A DNA stretch of 64,000 bases from assembly GCA_016647705.1 (NCBI GenBank), contig CM028328.1, positions 38,168,501-38,232,500 on the forward strand. The letters are read 5' to 3'. Positions 1 through 11,989 of this stretch are shown piece by piece (the stretch's first letter is position 1; each line of letters opens with the position of its first letter). The DNA comes from Eucommia ulmoides. Its lineage: Eukaryota > Streptophyta > Magnoliopsida > Garryales > Eucommiaceae. A model generated the notes under the pieces. The model ran no database searches and had not been told where the DNA came from. It saw nothing but the letters and a program-made list of their open reading frames with translations. A program made the position numbers and the translations under genes.

Positions 1-1210
1 AATCGTACTTTGTAAAGCATTTATCTGAGAATACTAGTTTTTATAATCATGTAATAATTCTTGATAGATATCAAATAATTCATCAAAGTTTAAAGGATAA
101 GAACTAGAACATTTAGTTACCTCATCTCCAGTGACCATTAAAGTAAGCATAGATGAATTGTCACGACTAGACTTTTCAGCGCTACTTGATTCTGAGTCAT
201 CCCTTGTGGCTTTCATGGACTTTTTCTTACCCTTTTTCACTGTCTTCTTTTCTTTTTGTTTCTTCTCTTTATCATTCTTTGGCTCTGGACAATCAAATTT
301 GAAGCGACTAGTTTTATGACAATTGTAGCATTCAATATTACTCATATTGGAATTTTTTTTTTCCACGGAATGTTTGCCGGATCGTCCATCTAAAATTATT
401 GGTGAGAAGTGTCATATCATTTTCTTACTCACTATCAAGGCTTATATCATCACTGTCATAATTTTTCTTAACCTTATGAGCTTTTAGTGCCAAAGATTTC
501 CTTTTAGTGTTTTTAGATCCATCCTCATATCCACGAATAGTTGACTCATGGGTCATTAAATTACCAATGAGTTCATCGAGCGTATATTTGGTGAGATCCT
601 TAGTTTCCTTAATTGCCATTATTTTGGGTCCCATGTTTTGGTTAATGATCTGAGGATCTTCCGCACTTTATCATTCACGGTATATGGCTTTCCAAGTACT
701 CCAAAATTATTACAGATATCAGTGAATCGAGTGCACATCACCTGAATTAATTATGCGTCACCCATTCTGAACAGTTCAAATTGATGGACCAAGGCATTGA
801 TTTTGGATTCTTTTACTTGATTTGTTCCATTATGTGTGATTTGTAATTTATCCCACATCTCTTTTGCCGATTCGCAACCTGAAATCCTATTATACTTATT
901 TACATCTAAAGAACAAAACAAGAGATTAATAACTTGTGCATTAATGGATAACTTTTGTTTATTCGAATCAAAATTTTCTTTCTTCTTAAGCACACCATTA
1001 ATTTTGGGAATATAGAGACCATCTTCAATAACCAACCAAGCATCATAGTTAGTGGCTTGTAAGAAAGTAGTCATTCTAGCTGTCCAGAATACATAATTAT
1101 CACCTGTAAACGATGGAGGACGATGCAAAGATTGCCACCCAGCTAGTGTGTTCATATGGTGTGCCATATGATCGTTTTAGTTAGGATTTTAAGCCTATCG
1201 AACAAAATCA

Positions 1211-1222
1211 GCTCTAATATCA
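1211..1222 (-). other. Primer-binding site of the left-edge Copia element
   Basis: On the - strand this reads TGATATTAGAGC, close to the plant initiator-Met tRNA PBS TGGTATCAGAGC. It sits two bases inside the LTR end, between LTR and gag, as expected for a 5' LTR. Confidence 0.75.
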
Positions 1223-1224
1223 AT

Positions 1225-3295
1225 TGTTGGTCCACAGATCTCTCCAAGAAGAGGGATGAATTGGGTAGTTATAAAAATTTAAATAATTAAATTCTCAAAC
1301 ACACAAGTTATCAATTTCCTGATTAATTATTATCTTGTAATACAACAAAAATATTTTTAACTAAGTGCATACCCAAATAACAGAAATATAAAAAAGTAGC
1401 ACACAACGATTTATCATAGTTCGGTAAGTTATTCTTACATATGTCCAGTCCTCCGAGCTCCATTGGGCTTTCACAATCTACTAATCCCTTAATTCTTTTC
1501 TTAGGTAGAAATCAAACCCTTACAATCTTTCTTGTAGTTTCATGACTAACCTAATTCTTTTTGCAGGTTCAGAATTAAACCTTTACAATCTTACACTATT
1601 ATACTTTACCTTTTTCACAAACTTAGAAAGATCCTTATCTTGCTACCAAGCTAAAAACTAACCTAATTTTATCACAAGAATAATCACAATAATAATCAAA
1701 ACCTAATCCTTTTAATAGGTTAAAGATCAATCCTAATTATTTTCTCAAGCTAAAGATCAAACCCTAACTATCCTGAGTAGACACCATCCCAAATATGTCT
1801 AATCCATTCACACTCACAAATACAAAAAAATCATGAGTTTCTTCACAAGAGCTTGTATCACCTAAAAACAATTATACTAAATTAATGTCTCGAATACTAT
1901 GTGATAGAATTACGTGAGAAATAAATCTAATTTAACTCAATTTAAAGCATAGATAATATGTAATTAGATTTCGCAGGCAAAAATCATTTCTTAAGAGATG
2001 CAAGATTTTCAAACAGGAAAACAATTTTTCTAAAACAAATATTACAAGTAATTAATTAGATAATCTAATAAAAACACTCATATAAACTTGGAAATATCTC
2101 ATCATGATTTCTTGAAAACAAATAAGATAGCAAAGTGAAGAATAAAGTCGGTGGTGAAATATTTTGTGCTCTTTGATCAAGAACTCTTCCAAAATAACTC
2201 TCTTAGAAAATATTTTAGCAAAGGTAACTCTCTTTTCAAAACAAAGGTTGATTGTTCTTAATTGATTAAAGTCGAAAACGCAGGTCCCTTTATATAGAAT
2301 TCAAACGAAGTCTATAACGGCTAGTTCCCAAAAAATAAGAAAAAAATGAACTTTTTTGAACTCATATAATATACTATCAAAGTAGGTATATTTCATTTAA
2401 AAAACTCTTAGAATAGCTAAATTTGATTCCCAAAATGTTTTAGATTCAAAACTCTTAAATATAGGAAGTTGATTTACTAATTCAATTCGAATAATCAATT
2501 AATATATAGACCAAATTGATAAGATCTTAATGATATATGATATATAATAGTAATATACTCAAATCCCAAAAGATATATTTTTTCAACGTTTAAAACCATA
2601 GGATTTGGATAAAAGATCACGCGAAACGAAACAGTCAAGTTGATAGAACAGGCCCCGTCGGTCGGTCGCCCTACCGTTGGGTGAACGACCTGTGCCACGG
2701 TCTAAAAATTTACCATTGCCTCATTTCCAGTCGATGAATTGCCCTCCTAGTTGGTTTACTAAATTGACCAGTAGCTTTCTCCCATATATTCTTTCAAGCT
2801 ACTGTTTATGTTAGTCGATGGATCCCTTTTATCGGCTGACCAAATTTACCAGAAACTTATTATTTTAAGTGTTAAAAATATTTTCTCAATTCAACACTTT
2901 ATCAAAAATATTTTTATGGTTTTAACACTTTATTAAAATCATTTAGGATCTTAAATTTATCACTTTTTACCATATTACACATAAGATTACTTATTTTAAT
3001 GTGTAGTGCGTGATCCTAATTTGGGTTTCATTAAGAGTATAAGAGTAATGAGTTATTTTTACCTAAGAATACAAAAAATCTTTAATGCCCCAAAAATCTT
3101 CAATGTTTTCATTTTGCACCCATCCTTAATCTCTTTGAAAAATCTTCGTCTTGTAAATCTTGAACGATTAATTTTTTTGATTCATTATTTTACTTATTTA
3201 AACACATGAAACTTCGAATCTGAAATCACTCAATAAACCCATTAGTTCTATAAAACATCAATATTTAATTGTCCATCAAAATATTAAGTTCAACA
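1225..3295 (-). repeat. 5' LTR of the left-edge Copia element
   Basis: Bounded on the + strand by TGTTGG (1225) and TTCAACA (3295), giving TGTTG...CAACA inverted ends. It aligns along its length with 19316-21253: same order of landmarks, including the Cys/Pro-poor AT-rich body, a cluster of GTCGAC/TTGACC-like motifs in U3 and the same final 60 bases. Confidence 0.75.
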
Positions 3296-3302
3296 CTACA
3301 CA

Positions 3303-3560
3303 AATTATGCCTCAGGAACTACCGGCTTTGATGCTTGAGCATTGGCAGAGGCGTATATTTAAAAGGGTTTTAATATTACCTATCTTTATTGTGTTAATTT
3401 TAATAAGGTTAGCTCTACCTAAGGGAATTGGATATTATGTTTAGATTTAATTTTTATATTCCACAGTTTAAATCTGATAGTTTTAATATTCGAACCCCTT
3501 TAATTAGGCAATATACATTCTTTAAGGTATTTCACCAGAAGATTTCTCTAATCCTCTAAC
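3303..3560 (+). repeat. Copia LTR fragment (recurring family, 3' LTR portion)
   Basis: Matches the region 46817-47040 in order and orientation: the GCCTC-GGAACTA block, then a TTTTTATATT-CAC block, then the TTCGAA-CC block. It is squeezed between the Copia 5' LTR and the truncated Gypsy element, so it is a remnant only. Confidence 0.55.
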
Positions 3561-5079
3561 TCTCCCAATTTTCCTATGCTGACACATATATTAGTTGAAT
3601 ATGCTATTGAGGAAAATTCCTAGAGATCCATCTCCAAACTAGGATTGAAGTTGATTGCGGATACCAATATAGATAGCAAATCAGCTCGATCATATTTCGT
3701 TCTCGGAACAACTTTCAGCTTACATCTGCTTATTGATGATATACACTCACTTACCTTTCGTGCATAAAGGCGAAGAAGTTCTTCATTGATCGTGAATATC
3801 TCATTGATCTGATTTACCACAAGTTGTGAATCCGATATGACTATGACGTCTTGTGCCCCCAAAGTTTTTGTGAGTTTTAAACCTAGCGAAACTGCTTTGT
3901 ATTTATTCTCGTTGTTGGATGTTTTAAACCCAAACTAGATCGCACACTCAATGTGATCTTCTTCTAGTGTTTCCACGACTACTCCAACTCTGTATCTTTT
4001 CATATTGGTCGCTCTATCTACCCAAACATTCCAAAGGGTGTGAGTTTGTTCAATTGATTCTCCCTCCTCATGGGTTTTATTGGCTGTTTTTATTCGTTTT
4101 GTAATGAAATCGACCATTGCATGCCCTTTGAGTGTCATCGAGGTTGAAAATTGATGAAAAACTTATCGACTTCCACCGCCCATTTTATCAGTCTTCTAGA
4201 AATGTCCGGCCTATGCATGATTGCTCATAGTGGGTATAATGTCATCACATTCGCTAGGAAGTACGATTTGAGTGTTCGGGGCAAAGTAACTTGTGTTAAT
4301 GCTAACTTTTCCAGATCAGTGTACCTTATTTCTATGGATACCAATGACTTGCTGATGTAGAATACTAGTCGTTGTCTTTTATGGTCCTCCTTTATTATAC
4401 CTATAAGGACTGCATGGGGCGACACTACCAGATATAGGTGAAACTCGTCCCATGGTGCTACTTTGAACAATGTTTCTACTTATCAAAGGTATTTTTTGAT
4501 GGACTAGAAAGCATCCTCAAATTTGAAGTCCAATTGAAGCTCTTGTTACCCTTTAAAATTTTTAAAAATTGAGCAATCTATCAACATATTTATAAATAAA
4601 TTTGTTTAGCCCCGCCAATCTCCCGGTAATAACTTTTACTTCTCTGACAATAGTTGAAGCACTCGTATTTTGAAAAGGCGAGAGAAGAGGAAGACGCGAT
4701 TTAGTTTCCTCCTTCTCAAATCCGTTTATTTTTTAGGAAAAACAGTTTTAGGGGCTTTTTTAGGCGCCGATTTTGAAAACACTTCTTTGGGTCGAAATTT
4801 ATTTGAAAAATAGAGTCACCACCTAGCATTGAGTTAAATAGTATGGTAGGTCACCGGGATTTTAAAAATCATTTTTTATTTTTAGAAATGGCCCAAGTTT
4901 TGACTTGAAAATATTTGGTCTTAACTAGAGATTTCTTTAAAGTTTGGGGTCCGTTATACTAAGGGAAGTTGTTAGGCACCACAAGATTCTCGTCCGAAGA
5001 TAATACCTAAGTTAAAATAAATCTTTAAATCAAACTAAATTCAAGTAAGTTTCTTCAATTTTTGTTAACATGCTAATTC

Positions 5080-6240
5080 CCATTTTTTATTTTTTTATTT
5101 TTTTTTATTTTATGCAAAAGAAAAGAAAGAAGTGTTTTTTAAAACAACAAGAAATAAAACAAGAATAAATAAAGAACAAATGTCCCCCTTTTAGACCACC
5201 TATTGATTATGGAAAAATTGACAAGTATGGCCCCCAGGGGGATTTTACTGTTTTGATTGTTTGGTTTAGGTCATTTGGGCAAAATTAGCATGCATTTCAA
5301 AGAAAAGAAAATAAGCAAGTGAGAAAAATATTTTTTGGAATGTGAAAAACTATGTATTTTAAGTAACAAAAAACACAAAGAAAACATTTTTTTTAGTTTA
5401 TTTGAAGGAACTTTTAAGAATATTTAGAAAACACATTTTATGAAAAGAGTTTTTGACTTTTAAAACAAAATATCTTTAAAAAAACATTTTTCTTTGTAAA
5501 AAAGAGTTTAGAAACAAAATTTTCAAGCATCTAATCTCGAAAAAACATTTGTTAAGAAGGAGATTATGAATTAAATTTTAACTAGCTTGTAGAAAAAACA
5601 AGTTTTAAAATAAAAGAATAAAAAGTTTTGAAGAGACATTTTTGGAAAAAATATTTTTAGAAAAAAACTTCTTGGAAACAAAAAAAAATATTTTTAAAAA
5701 AAATATTTGAGGAAAAACTTTTTTAAAGATGATTTTTTGAAAGGGTTCCTTTAAAAATTATTTTTTTGAAAGAACTTCGTCTAGGAAGATCTTAAAAATT
5801 ATTTTTTAAGAACAAATTGAAAAAAGTTATTTTTTTGAAATGGGAATAATTTAAAAAAAGGTAGTTATAAAAAGAGTAAGTTAAAAAACATTCTTTGTAA
5901 AACTTTGGGAAAGACACTTTCATTTGAAGAAATAATTTAAGGGAGCCTTTCTTGGAAGAATCACTTTTAGAAAGAAAAAAAAAAGATTTTAAAGACAAAG
6001 TAAAGAAGGTTTTTTTAGAAGAAACATAAATTTAAAAAAAAAATAGAAATTTTATTTTTTTAAGAAGAACCTTAAAAAACCATTTTTACGAAAAAAAGGT
6101 TCCATGTTTTTTTTAGAGTAAAACAAAAAGTTCTTTTTTTGTGAAGAAACATCTCCTTTGTAAAATTCAATTTTCTTGTTTAACTTTTTCTTGCTTTTGT
6201 TTGTTTAAGGAAAAATAAGGATAAAACATTAACAAAATGA
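5080..6240. repeat. A-rich low-complexity stretch
   Basis: About 1.1 kb dominated by runs such as GAAAAAA, TTTTTTAA and AAAACAAG with very little C or G, inside the 4655-10327 insertion. It carries no coding signal. Confidence 0.7.
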
Positions 6241-6373
6241 AATGCATATTATTTTTGTCAACACCACCTCAACTAAACCCACTTGCTTAGGCAAGGTTAT
6301 GTTTTTATTTGTTTTTTTTTTTTAGCTATTTTCTTTTTCTTTAAGGAACATAGATATGATATAGTATATATAC

Positions 6374-6378
<5 letters not shown>

Positions 6379-6417
<39 letters not shown>
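6379..6417. repeat. (TG)n microsatellite
   Basis: About 19 uninterrupted TG units directly after a TA-rich stretch. Confidence 0.98.
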
Positions 6418-6421
<4 letters not shown>

Positions 6422-6576
6422 GATTCTTAGGAAAGGAGAAACATTTTTTAAGAAGGCCATACTTATCCCATGAGAAAAGAGGGTCTTACTTTATTTTATC
6501 TTTTAGTCCTGAGGGACGTGACTTAGATTATATATAGTACTAGTCTGAAGACTCGACTTAAATATATATACAGGGT

Positions 6577-6760
6577 GACAATACATGGTTCAAGACTTAA
6601 TGCCTGTCCATGATCAAGGCTAGAAAGAAAAGAAAAATGGTGTTAGGCCAAGGTCTGAGGCTTAATACCAGTCAATGGCCTAGGCTAAAAACCAAGGAAA
6701 AATATGTCACGCTATGGTTTGAGACTTAGTGCCCATCCATGGCCTAGATTAAAAATAAAA
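6577..6760 (+). repeat. Three-copy tandem repeat, about 65 bp period
   Basis: Three diverged units share GGTT/C-GAG-CTTA-TGCC, then TCCATG or TCAATGGCCTAGGCTA. The anchor GGTT/GGTC recurs at about 6587, 6652 and 6716. Confidence 0.75.
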
Positions 6761-8885
6761 AAAGTACAGGAAAAGTAAAGTATGAAAAGGCACAGAGTAG
6801 AAAAATAAATGATAGAAAAATATAGTGCAGAAAGGCGCAGAGCAGAAAAGTAAATAGTTAACAGTTAGTATTATGTTAGTGGTTTGTTTTAGGTTCTTTG
6901 GATTTGGTTTCTTGTGGTTTTTAACTTGAAAAACAAAAATGATATGTGAGGGGGTTAAGGAAAGCTTACTTTGCTTAGGGATGATGTTTTTCCTTAAGTG
7001 ATTTACTTCTTTTTTCTTCTTTCTCATCTTTCTTCTTATTTTGTTTTCTTTTCTTGTTTGGTTTTTGACCTCTTTGTGTGAGGGTTTCAAGATGATTTTT
7101 GGAACTTTTTTAGAGAGATTTTGTGAAACCTTAGAGAGTGTTTTCAGCTTAGAGAGTGGCCAAATTGAGAGAGTTTTGATCATAGAGAAAGAGAGAAATG
7201 ATCCAGGGGTAAGGTCCTTTGAAAAAAAGACCCCATATTTATATTATTGGCTTGCCTGCGCATTCTAATAGGTGTAAATTATCTATTTATTCTCAAGCCA
7301 ATTTTGGTAGCCTTCTAGTATTTTTATAGAGTTCTATTGTGTTTTAATACGTTTATATTTATTTTGTTATAAATCAGGTGTTTGGGGCGAAAAGGGACTA
7401 AAATGGTCCATAAATGTGCAAGTCGGTAGAATAACGGTGGAGAAAAATGGCAAAAATGTTAATATCCTGAACCTACATCCATCGCTGCACCGATGAAAAT
7501 ACAGAGAGTTGCTGATTCTCCACTGTTGCAGCGGTAAAAATACAGAGAACTCCACTGCTGCAACAGTCATGCGCCAGATCTTTTAGGATATTTTGTGATA
7601 TTTTGGATCCTATAAATATCGTCGCTTCTTCCCTAAACACAAAGTTGACATTTTTGGGAGTCTTGAGAGCTCCAAGGCACATCCAACTAAGAGAAGATCA
7701 TCAAGGCCAAGAGGAGGAAACATTCTTGGAGCGGTTTTAGCGGATGATCTTTGGATAGCGGGTAGTCTCCTCGTTTCTCTCTTTTATTTGTTAGTTTGGT
7801 TGGTTGTTTTATATATGTTTAGCTTGTATTTAGATGTATTTAGGGTTATGACCATGTGTAGCTGAACATATATTGTCTAGGGCTTAATTGAATTCACGAA
7901 ATCGTTGTTTATATAAAATTGATGTTGTGTTAATGGTTGTTCATGTTTATCCGATTGTGTTTACCGTTATTCTACATTTATATGCTTGTTTTGATATACT
8001 GAGAATACGGGATTTGACACTAGAGAAAGGTAACCCTAGATTCGGACTAGGGTTTAAACACAACGGGATGATCTAATGACCCGGGAGGGCGTTAGAAAGT
8101 GTGCAATCCATGACGTTGGGAGCTCTTATGACTAAGTGTCGTATAGACGCTCGAGGGGGACTTCGACGTTGACGCGAAGTCACATATTCATTCACTTTAC
8201 ATTCAGGAGAAGTAGTGAGTGAGTTTACAATACCGAGATTGTCGAATAGATTGGAATGCTGTTAATGTAAACTAAATTGAAACGAACACGTTTAAGTGAA
8301 CGAAGTTAATCTCTAGACAATATTTTTCCATAAACGTCATACTAGTATATTAGTATAATTAGTTTAGTATATTGATTATATTATAAAGAAACTACATTTT
8401 CATTGTCTAAATAAAGCTAGGTTATGACAATTACAGTACTCAACGATAATCTACACCAATCCATGTGGATGCGACAACCCTTACTCTTCCCATTATACTA
8501 AAACTTGACTCGTACACTTGCGGTGAAAGTAGCGACGTATTATTCCGCTACCACATTCATAAATGTACAGGTAAACCAGAGGGCATTAAATTTCCCCTGA
8601 TTGATGGGGCGCTACCCCATAGGGCATGATAATTACATTTTAGAACCCCTACTTATGGTATTTCGTGTGGAATCTTCCATTTTGCCAAAATAAAAGCATA
8701 CCACTTATGAAAATTACCTAGGGATGCACCATTTTGTTTATCTAAACTCCCAAGAAGCATCCAATGCTTCGTCTTATTCTCGGGGATGTCCGTAGCAATT
8801 TTATGCTTTGGACACTTCTTTGTCTAATTAAAGACTTATTTCTTGATTTTCTTGAAATTAAAGGTTTAAAAATGAAATTAAACTA

Positions 8886-9868
8886 TGTAATACCCCATAA
8901 ATTTATATTTTTGAAAATATTACTTTATATAAAAGTTTAATGTTTTTGGGACTGTTTTGCGAATTTATGGTACAAATAATATTTGATGATTTTTGGGAGT
9001 TAAATATTTATTTTAAAATGATTTTTGAAGTTTTGGGACTATTGGATTATTTAAAATTTACTTTTAAGAGTTTTGAGATATAATTAATATTTTCTTTATT
9101 TCAAGAGGATTATTAATATAAATAAGTGATGACTCATGATTTTAACTCATGAGTCACCACTTACATGTTTATATATAAAACTAATAATAATAATAATAAT
9201 TTATATAAAGGAATATATATGAGTTTTCGTTCAGTTTATATTCTAAAACATTTAGTTAGTATATATATATATATTAGGAATATATCAAACGAGAAGATAT
9301 AAGTTACGATATTATATATTCGGATATTCCAACTCAGATTTTGGTTTCGGATTTCAGGTAGAATTTCTAACTCTTTTAATATTTGTATTTAATTTGTCTA
9401 TTGGGTGATTTATGTTACTACTGTCGGTGAATTATAGCTGTTAAATTTGATGAAATAGTTATGACTATGTAAACATCATGTCAATGTGTTTATTTTGTCG
9501 CGTTAATTAAATGCACGTATTAGAGGGGTTGGAGTTCTACTGAACGTTGGCTCACAACCCCATAGTTTGATTGCAAGGCCGGTGAGAGCGAGATGGCGAC
9601 GGGAATTTTAGTTGAATTTTTATTTAAAATTGTAATAGTTGTATTTATTATTTATTGTTGTAATCGGTAAATGAAATAAGTATAATTGTCGTTGTCGCAT
9701 TGTACATTAAAATATTTTTTTTTATTAAAACGAATTATTAAACTCTTGTCGCCGTCGCATCATAAATTTACCAGATTTTATAGAATGAAAATTTGATCAA
9801 TCGGTTTTAGTGTTAATTTTTCTAAGGGGAGAAACCACGTGGTGGCCCTGAGAAACTGGGTCGTTATA
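8886..9868 (-). mobile_element. Solo LTR, 983 bp, with perfect 5-bp target duplication
   Basis: Flanked by AACTA at 8881-8885 and 9869-9873. On the - strand it opens with TATAACGACCCAGTTTCTCA and ends with GGGGTATTACA. The opening resembles that of the LTR at 31506 (TGTAACGATCCGGTTTCCCA), so both belong to one family. No internal region is present. Confidence 0.85.
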
Positions 9869-11989
9869 AACTATCTAGAATATTATTTGAATAGTCAATG
9901 TAAAAAAAATAAAAAAAATTGGCCGTCAATTTGATAAAATCGACAAAAACAAAAGTTTTTAGGGTTAAAACATAAAGTAAGTATATTTGGTGAAATTTCT
10001 TTAAATCAAAGGGTAGAAACTGAAATTAAACATACTAAAAGTGATATCCATAGAAAGCCCACTTTTATTTTTTGGTTTTAGTCCCCAATTAATTTTTAAA
10101 AAATTTTAATTTGACCCGAAACTTTTGTTTATGCCGAAATTCGATCCAATTGGTGATTTCCCTTTTTTTTTTCTTTTCTTGTTTTTATCTTTTTTGTAAT
10201 ATTTAACGCGTAATCTAAGTTGAAAATGCATCTCTCTAAACGTTGGTTTAAAGTTTGTCCGAATTTTTATTTTAGACCTGAAACTATTTTAAAGTAAAAG
10301 CGAGTGAGATAAAATGCGGTGTCTACAATAGTTGGGTACTTTTGTGTTTTTGTCACTTCTAGCTGCCCCGAGTCAACTGTAATGCCATGATGATCTACAA
10401 AAAAACCTAGAAAGTTTCCTAAGATGACTCCGAAGGGGCACTTCTTAAGATTGAGCTTGATATTGAATTTTCTAATAATGCCAAAATTCTTTTTCATGTG
10501 GGTAAGGTAATCGTCCTTCTTGGAGATTTTCACTAACATGTTAATGTAAACCTCTATCTTCTACCAATACAATCATGAAATATCTGATTAACCAAGGATT
10601 GGTAAGTCGCTCTAGTATTTCACAGTTCAAAAGGCATTACTGTGTAGCAGCAAGTTCCTATTGGAGTAATGAACGTTGTTCTTTCCTCATCTTGGGGATC
10701 CATCCTGATCTGATTATACCCTAAGTAGGAATTCATTAGGCTGAGGAGTTCACGGCCTAATATTGTGTCCACCATTTGATCTATCCTCAACATTGGATAA
10801 CAGTCTTCGGGACAAGCTTTATTGAGATTAGTGAAGTCTAAGCACATCCTCCACTTACCATGCTTCTTTTTTACTAGTACTTGATTGGCCATCCACCTAG
10901 GATACATGACTTCTCGTATATTCCCAATGTGAAATAGGCATTTTACTTTAGCTTCAATAACCATGTTTCTTTTCTTTTATTTTTTTTGCTGAAAACTCTT
11001 ATCTTTTGTTGCACTGGTGGTGTGACCTGGAAACATTTAACTAATTTATGATGATGTTGGCTTCAATGCCTCGCACATCTTCAGCATCCCAAGAGAACAC
11101 ATCCAAGTGCTCTTCGAGCTGAACAAACAATTTTTTGTTTGTCCGAGGTAATTAAGGCCTATCCGATCCACAATTTATTTTTCCCTCTACAGAAGCTTAT
11201 CTCTTCAACTTGTTCAGTAGGTTGGAGTACACTTGGATGCTCTTAAAAAATGTCTACCTCTTCAATTTTATTAGGGACAGGTACGTTAGTTTGCCCCTTC
11301 CGTGGTTGCTATTGGATCTTTCACTTTTCCTTTATGGCCACCGCAAAGGCATTCCCTTGAGGCCACCTGGTCGCCTAGAATGACTAAAACTCCAACAGGA
11401 TCGAGGTATTTGATGGATTGATGTAATGTTAACACTATCAAGGTTTTAAATCGCGGTATCGGGTTACGTAACAGTAACGGTCGCGGTGTAAGGGTATCGG
11501 GAGTATCGGCCTGTCCGTAACGGGAATCGGCCGTAACGGTCGTGAATTTTTTAAAATCACTAGAACATCCCCAAAAACTCAATAAGAATAATTGTTTCAC
11601 TCATTTAACCTTTAATAAACACATTATAATAGATCTTATGACATTTTAAGGTTATATACAACACAATAAAGACATAAAAAATACGAAAAATCGTCGTACT
11701 TAACAATCTTAAAAGAATAAGATGATGCACACAATACTTAATAAAAATATATTACACAAATATAATAAAAGAGTAAATTGTACTTATACATCATATTACA
11801 AAAACAATACACTCATATAAAATTATCAATACCAAAATGAATTGCGTGCAGACTCTTCATAGTCGGCATCGGCATGATCACCACTCTGATTTTGTTGTGC
11901 AGCACCATAACCACCAATTAGTTAAAGGTGCAATGATCATAAATGGTGTTGCTAGGGCCACTACCACCGGTACCTCTAGATTCTGCTCT

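Larger units (their letters stand above)
1..3295 (-). mobile_element. Copia LTR retrotransposon, 5' part (LTR, PBS, gag), cut by window edge
   Basis: On the - strand a gag-type protein region (about 34-1167) shows the UBN2-like start (LHRPPSFTGDNYVFWTARM) and a C-terminal CCHC-type knuckle region (CYNCHKT). Upstream of it lies a primer-binding site and then a 2.07-kb LTR, so the element reads right to left and its protease, integrase, RT and 3' LTR would lie beyond the left edge. The gag is degraded with several breaks, so this is a fossil. The LTR is the same family as the solo LTR at 19316-21253. Copia assignment rests on gag type and Met-tRNA-type PBS; the pol order cannot be checked here. 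Confidence 0.8.
4655..10327. mobile_element. 5.67-kb insertion with 5-bp target duplication; probable giant solo LTR or non-autonomous LTR element
   Basis: Bases 4650-4654 and 10328-10332 are both ATAGT, a perfect 5-bp target duplication, and the RT and RNase H of the host Gypsy resume on either side. Ends are TG (4655) and CA (10327), with related inverted termini (TGAAGCACTCGTATTTT at left; TGTAGACACCGCATTTT on the - strand at right). It holds an LTR-like block (4800-5010), A-rich runs, a TG microsatellite, a 65-bp tandem repeat, a TATA-like CCTATAAATATCG near 7610 and a later solo LTR (8886-9868). No coding domain and no internal direct LTR pair were recognised. Tat/Ogre LTRs can be this long, so a solo LTR is my preferred reading. 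Confidence 0.6.

Noticed and set aside
1480-1720. Repeated AATC/TAACC phrases in the Copia LTR considered as a tandem array
   Set aside because: Spacing and content are irregular; shared with the other LTR copy, so ordinary LTR sequence.
6379-6417. Regular repeats considered as a CRISPR array
   Set aside because: Simple TG microsatellite; no spacer structure, and plant nuclear DNA is not expected to carry CRISPR.
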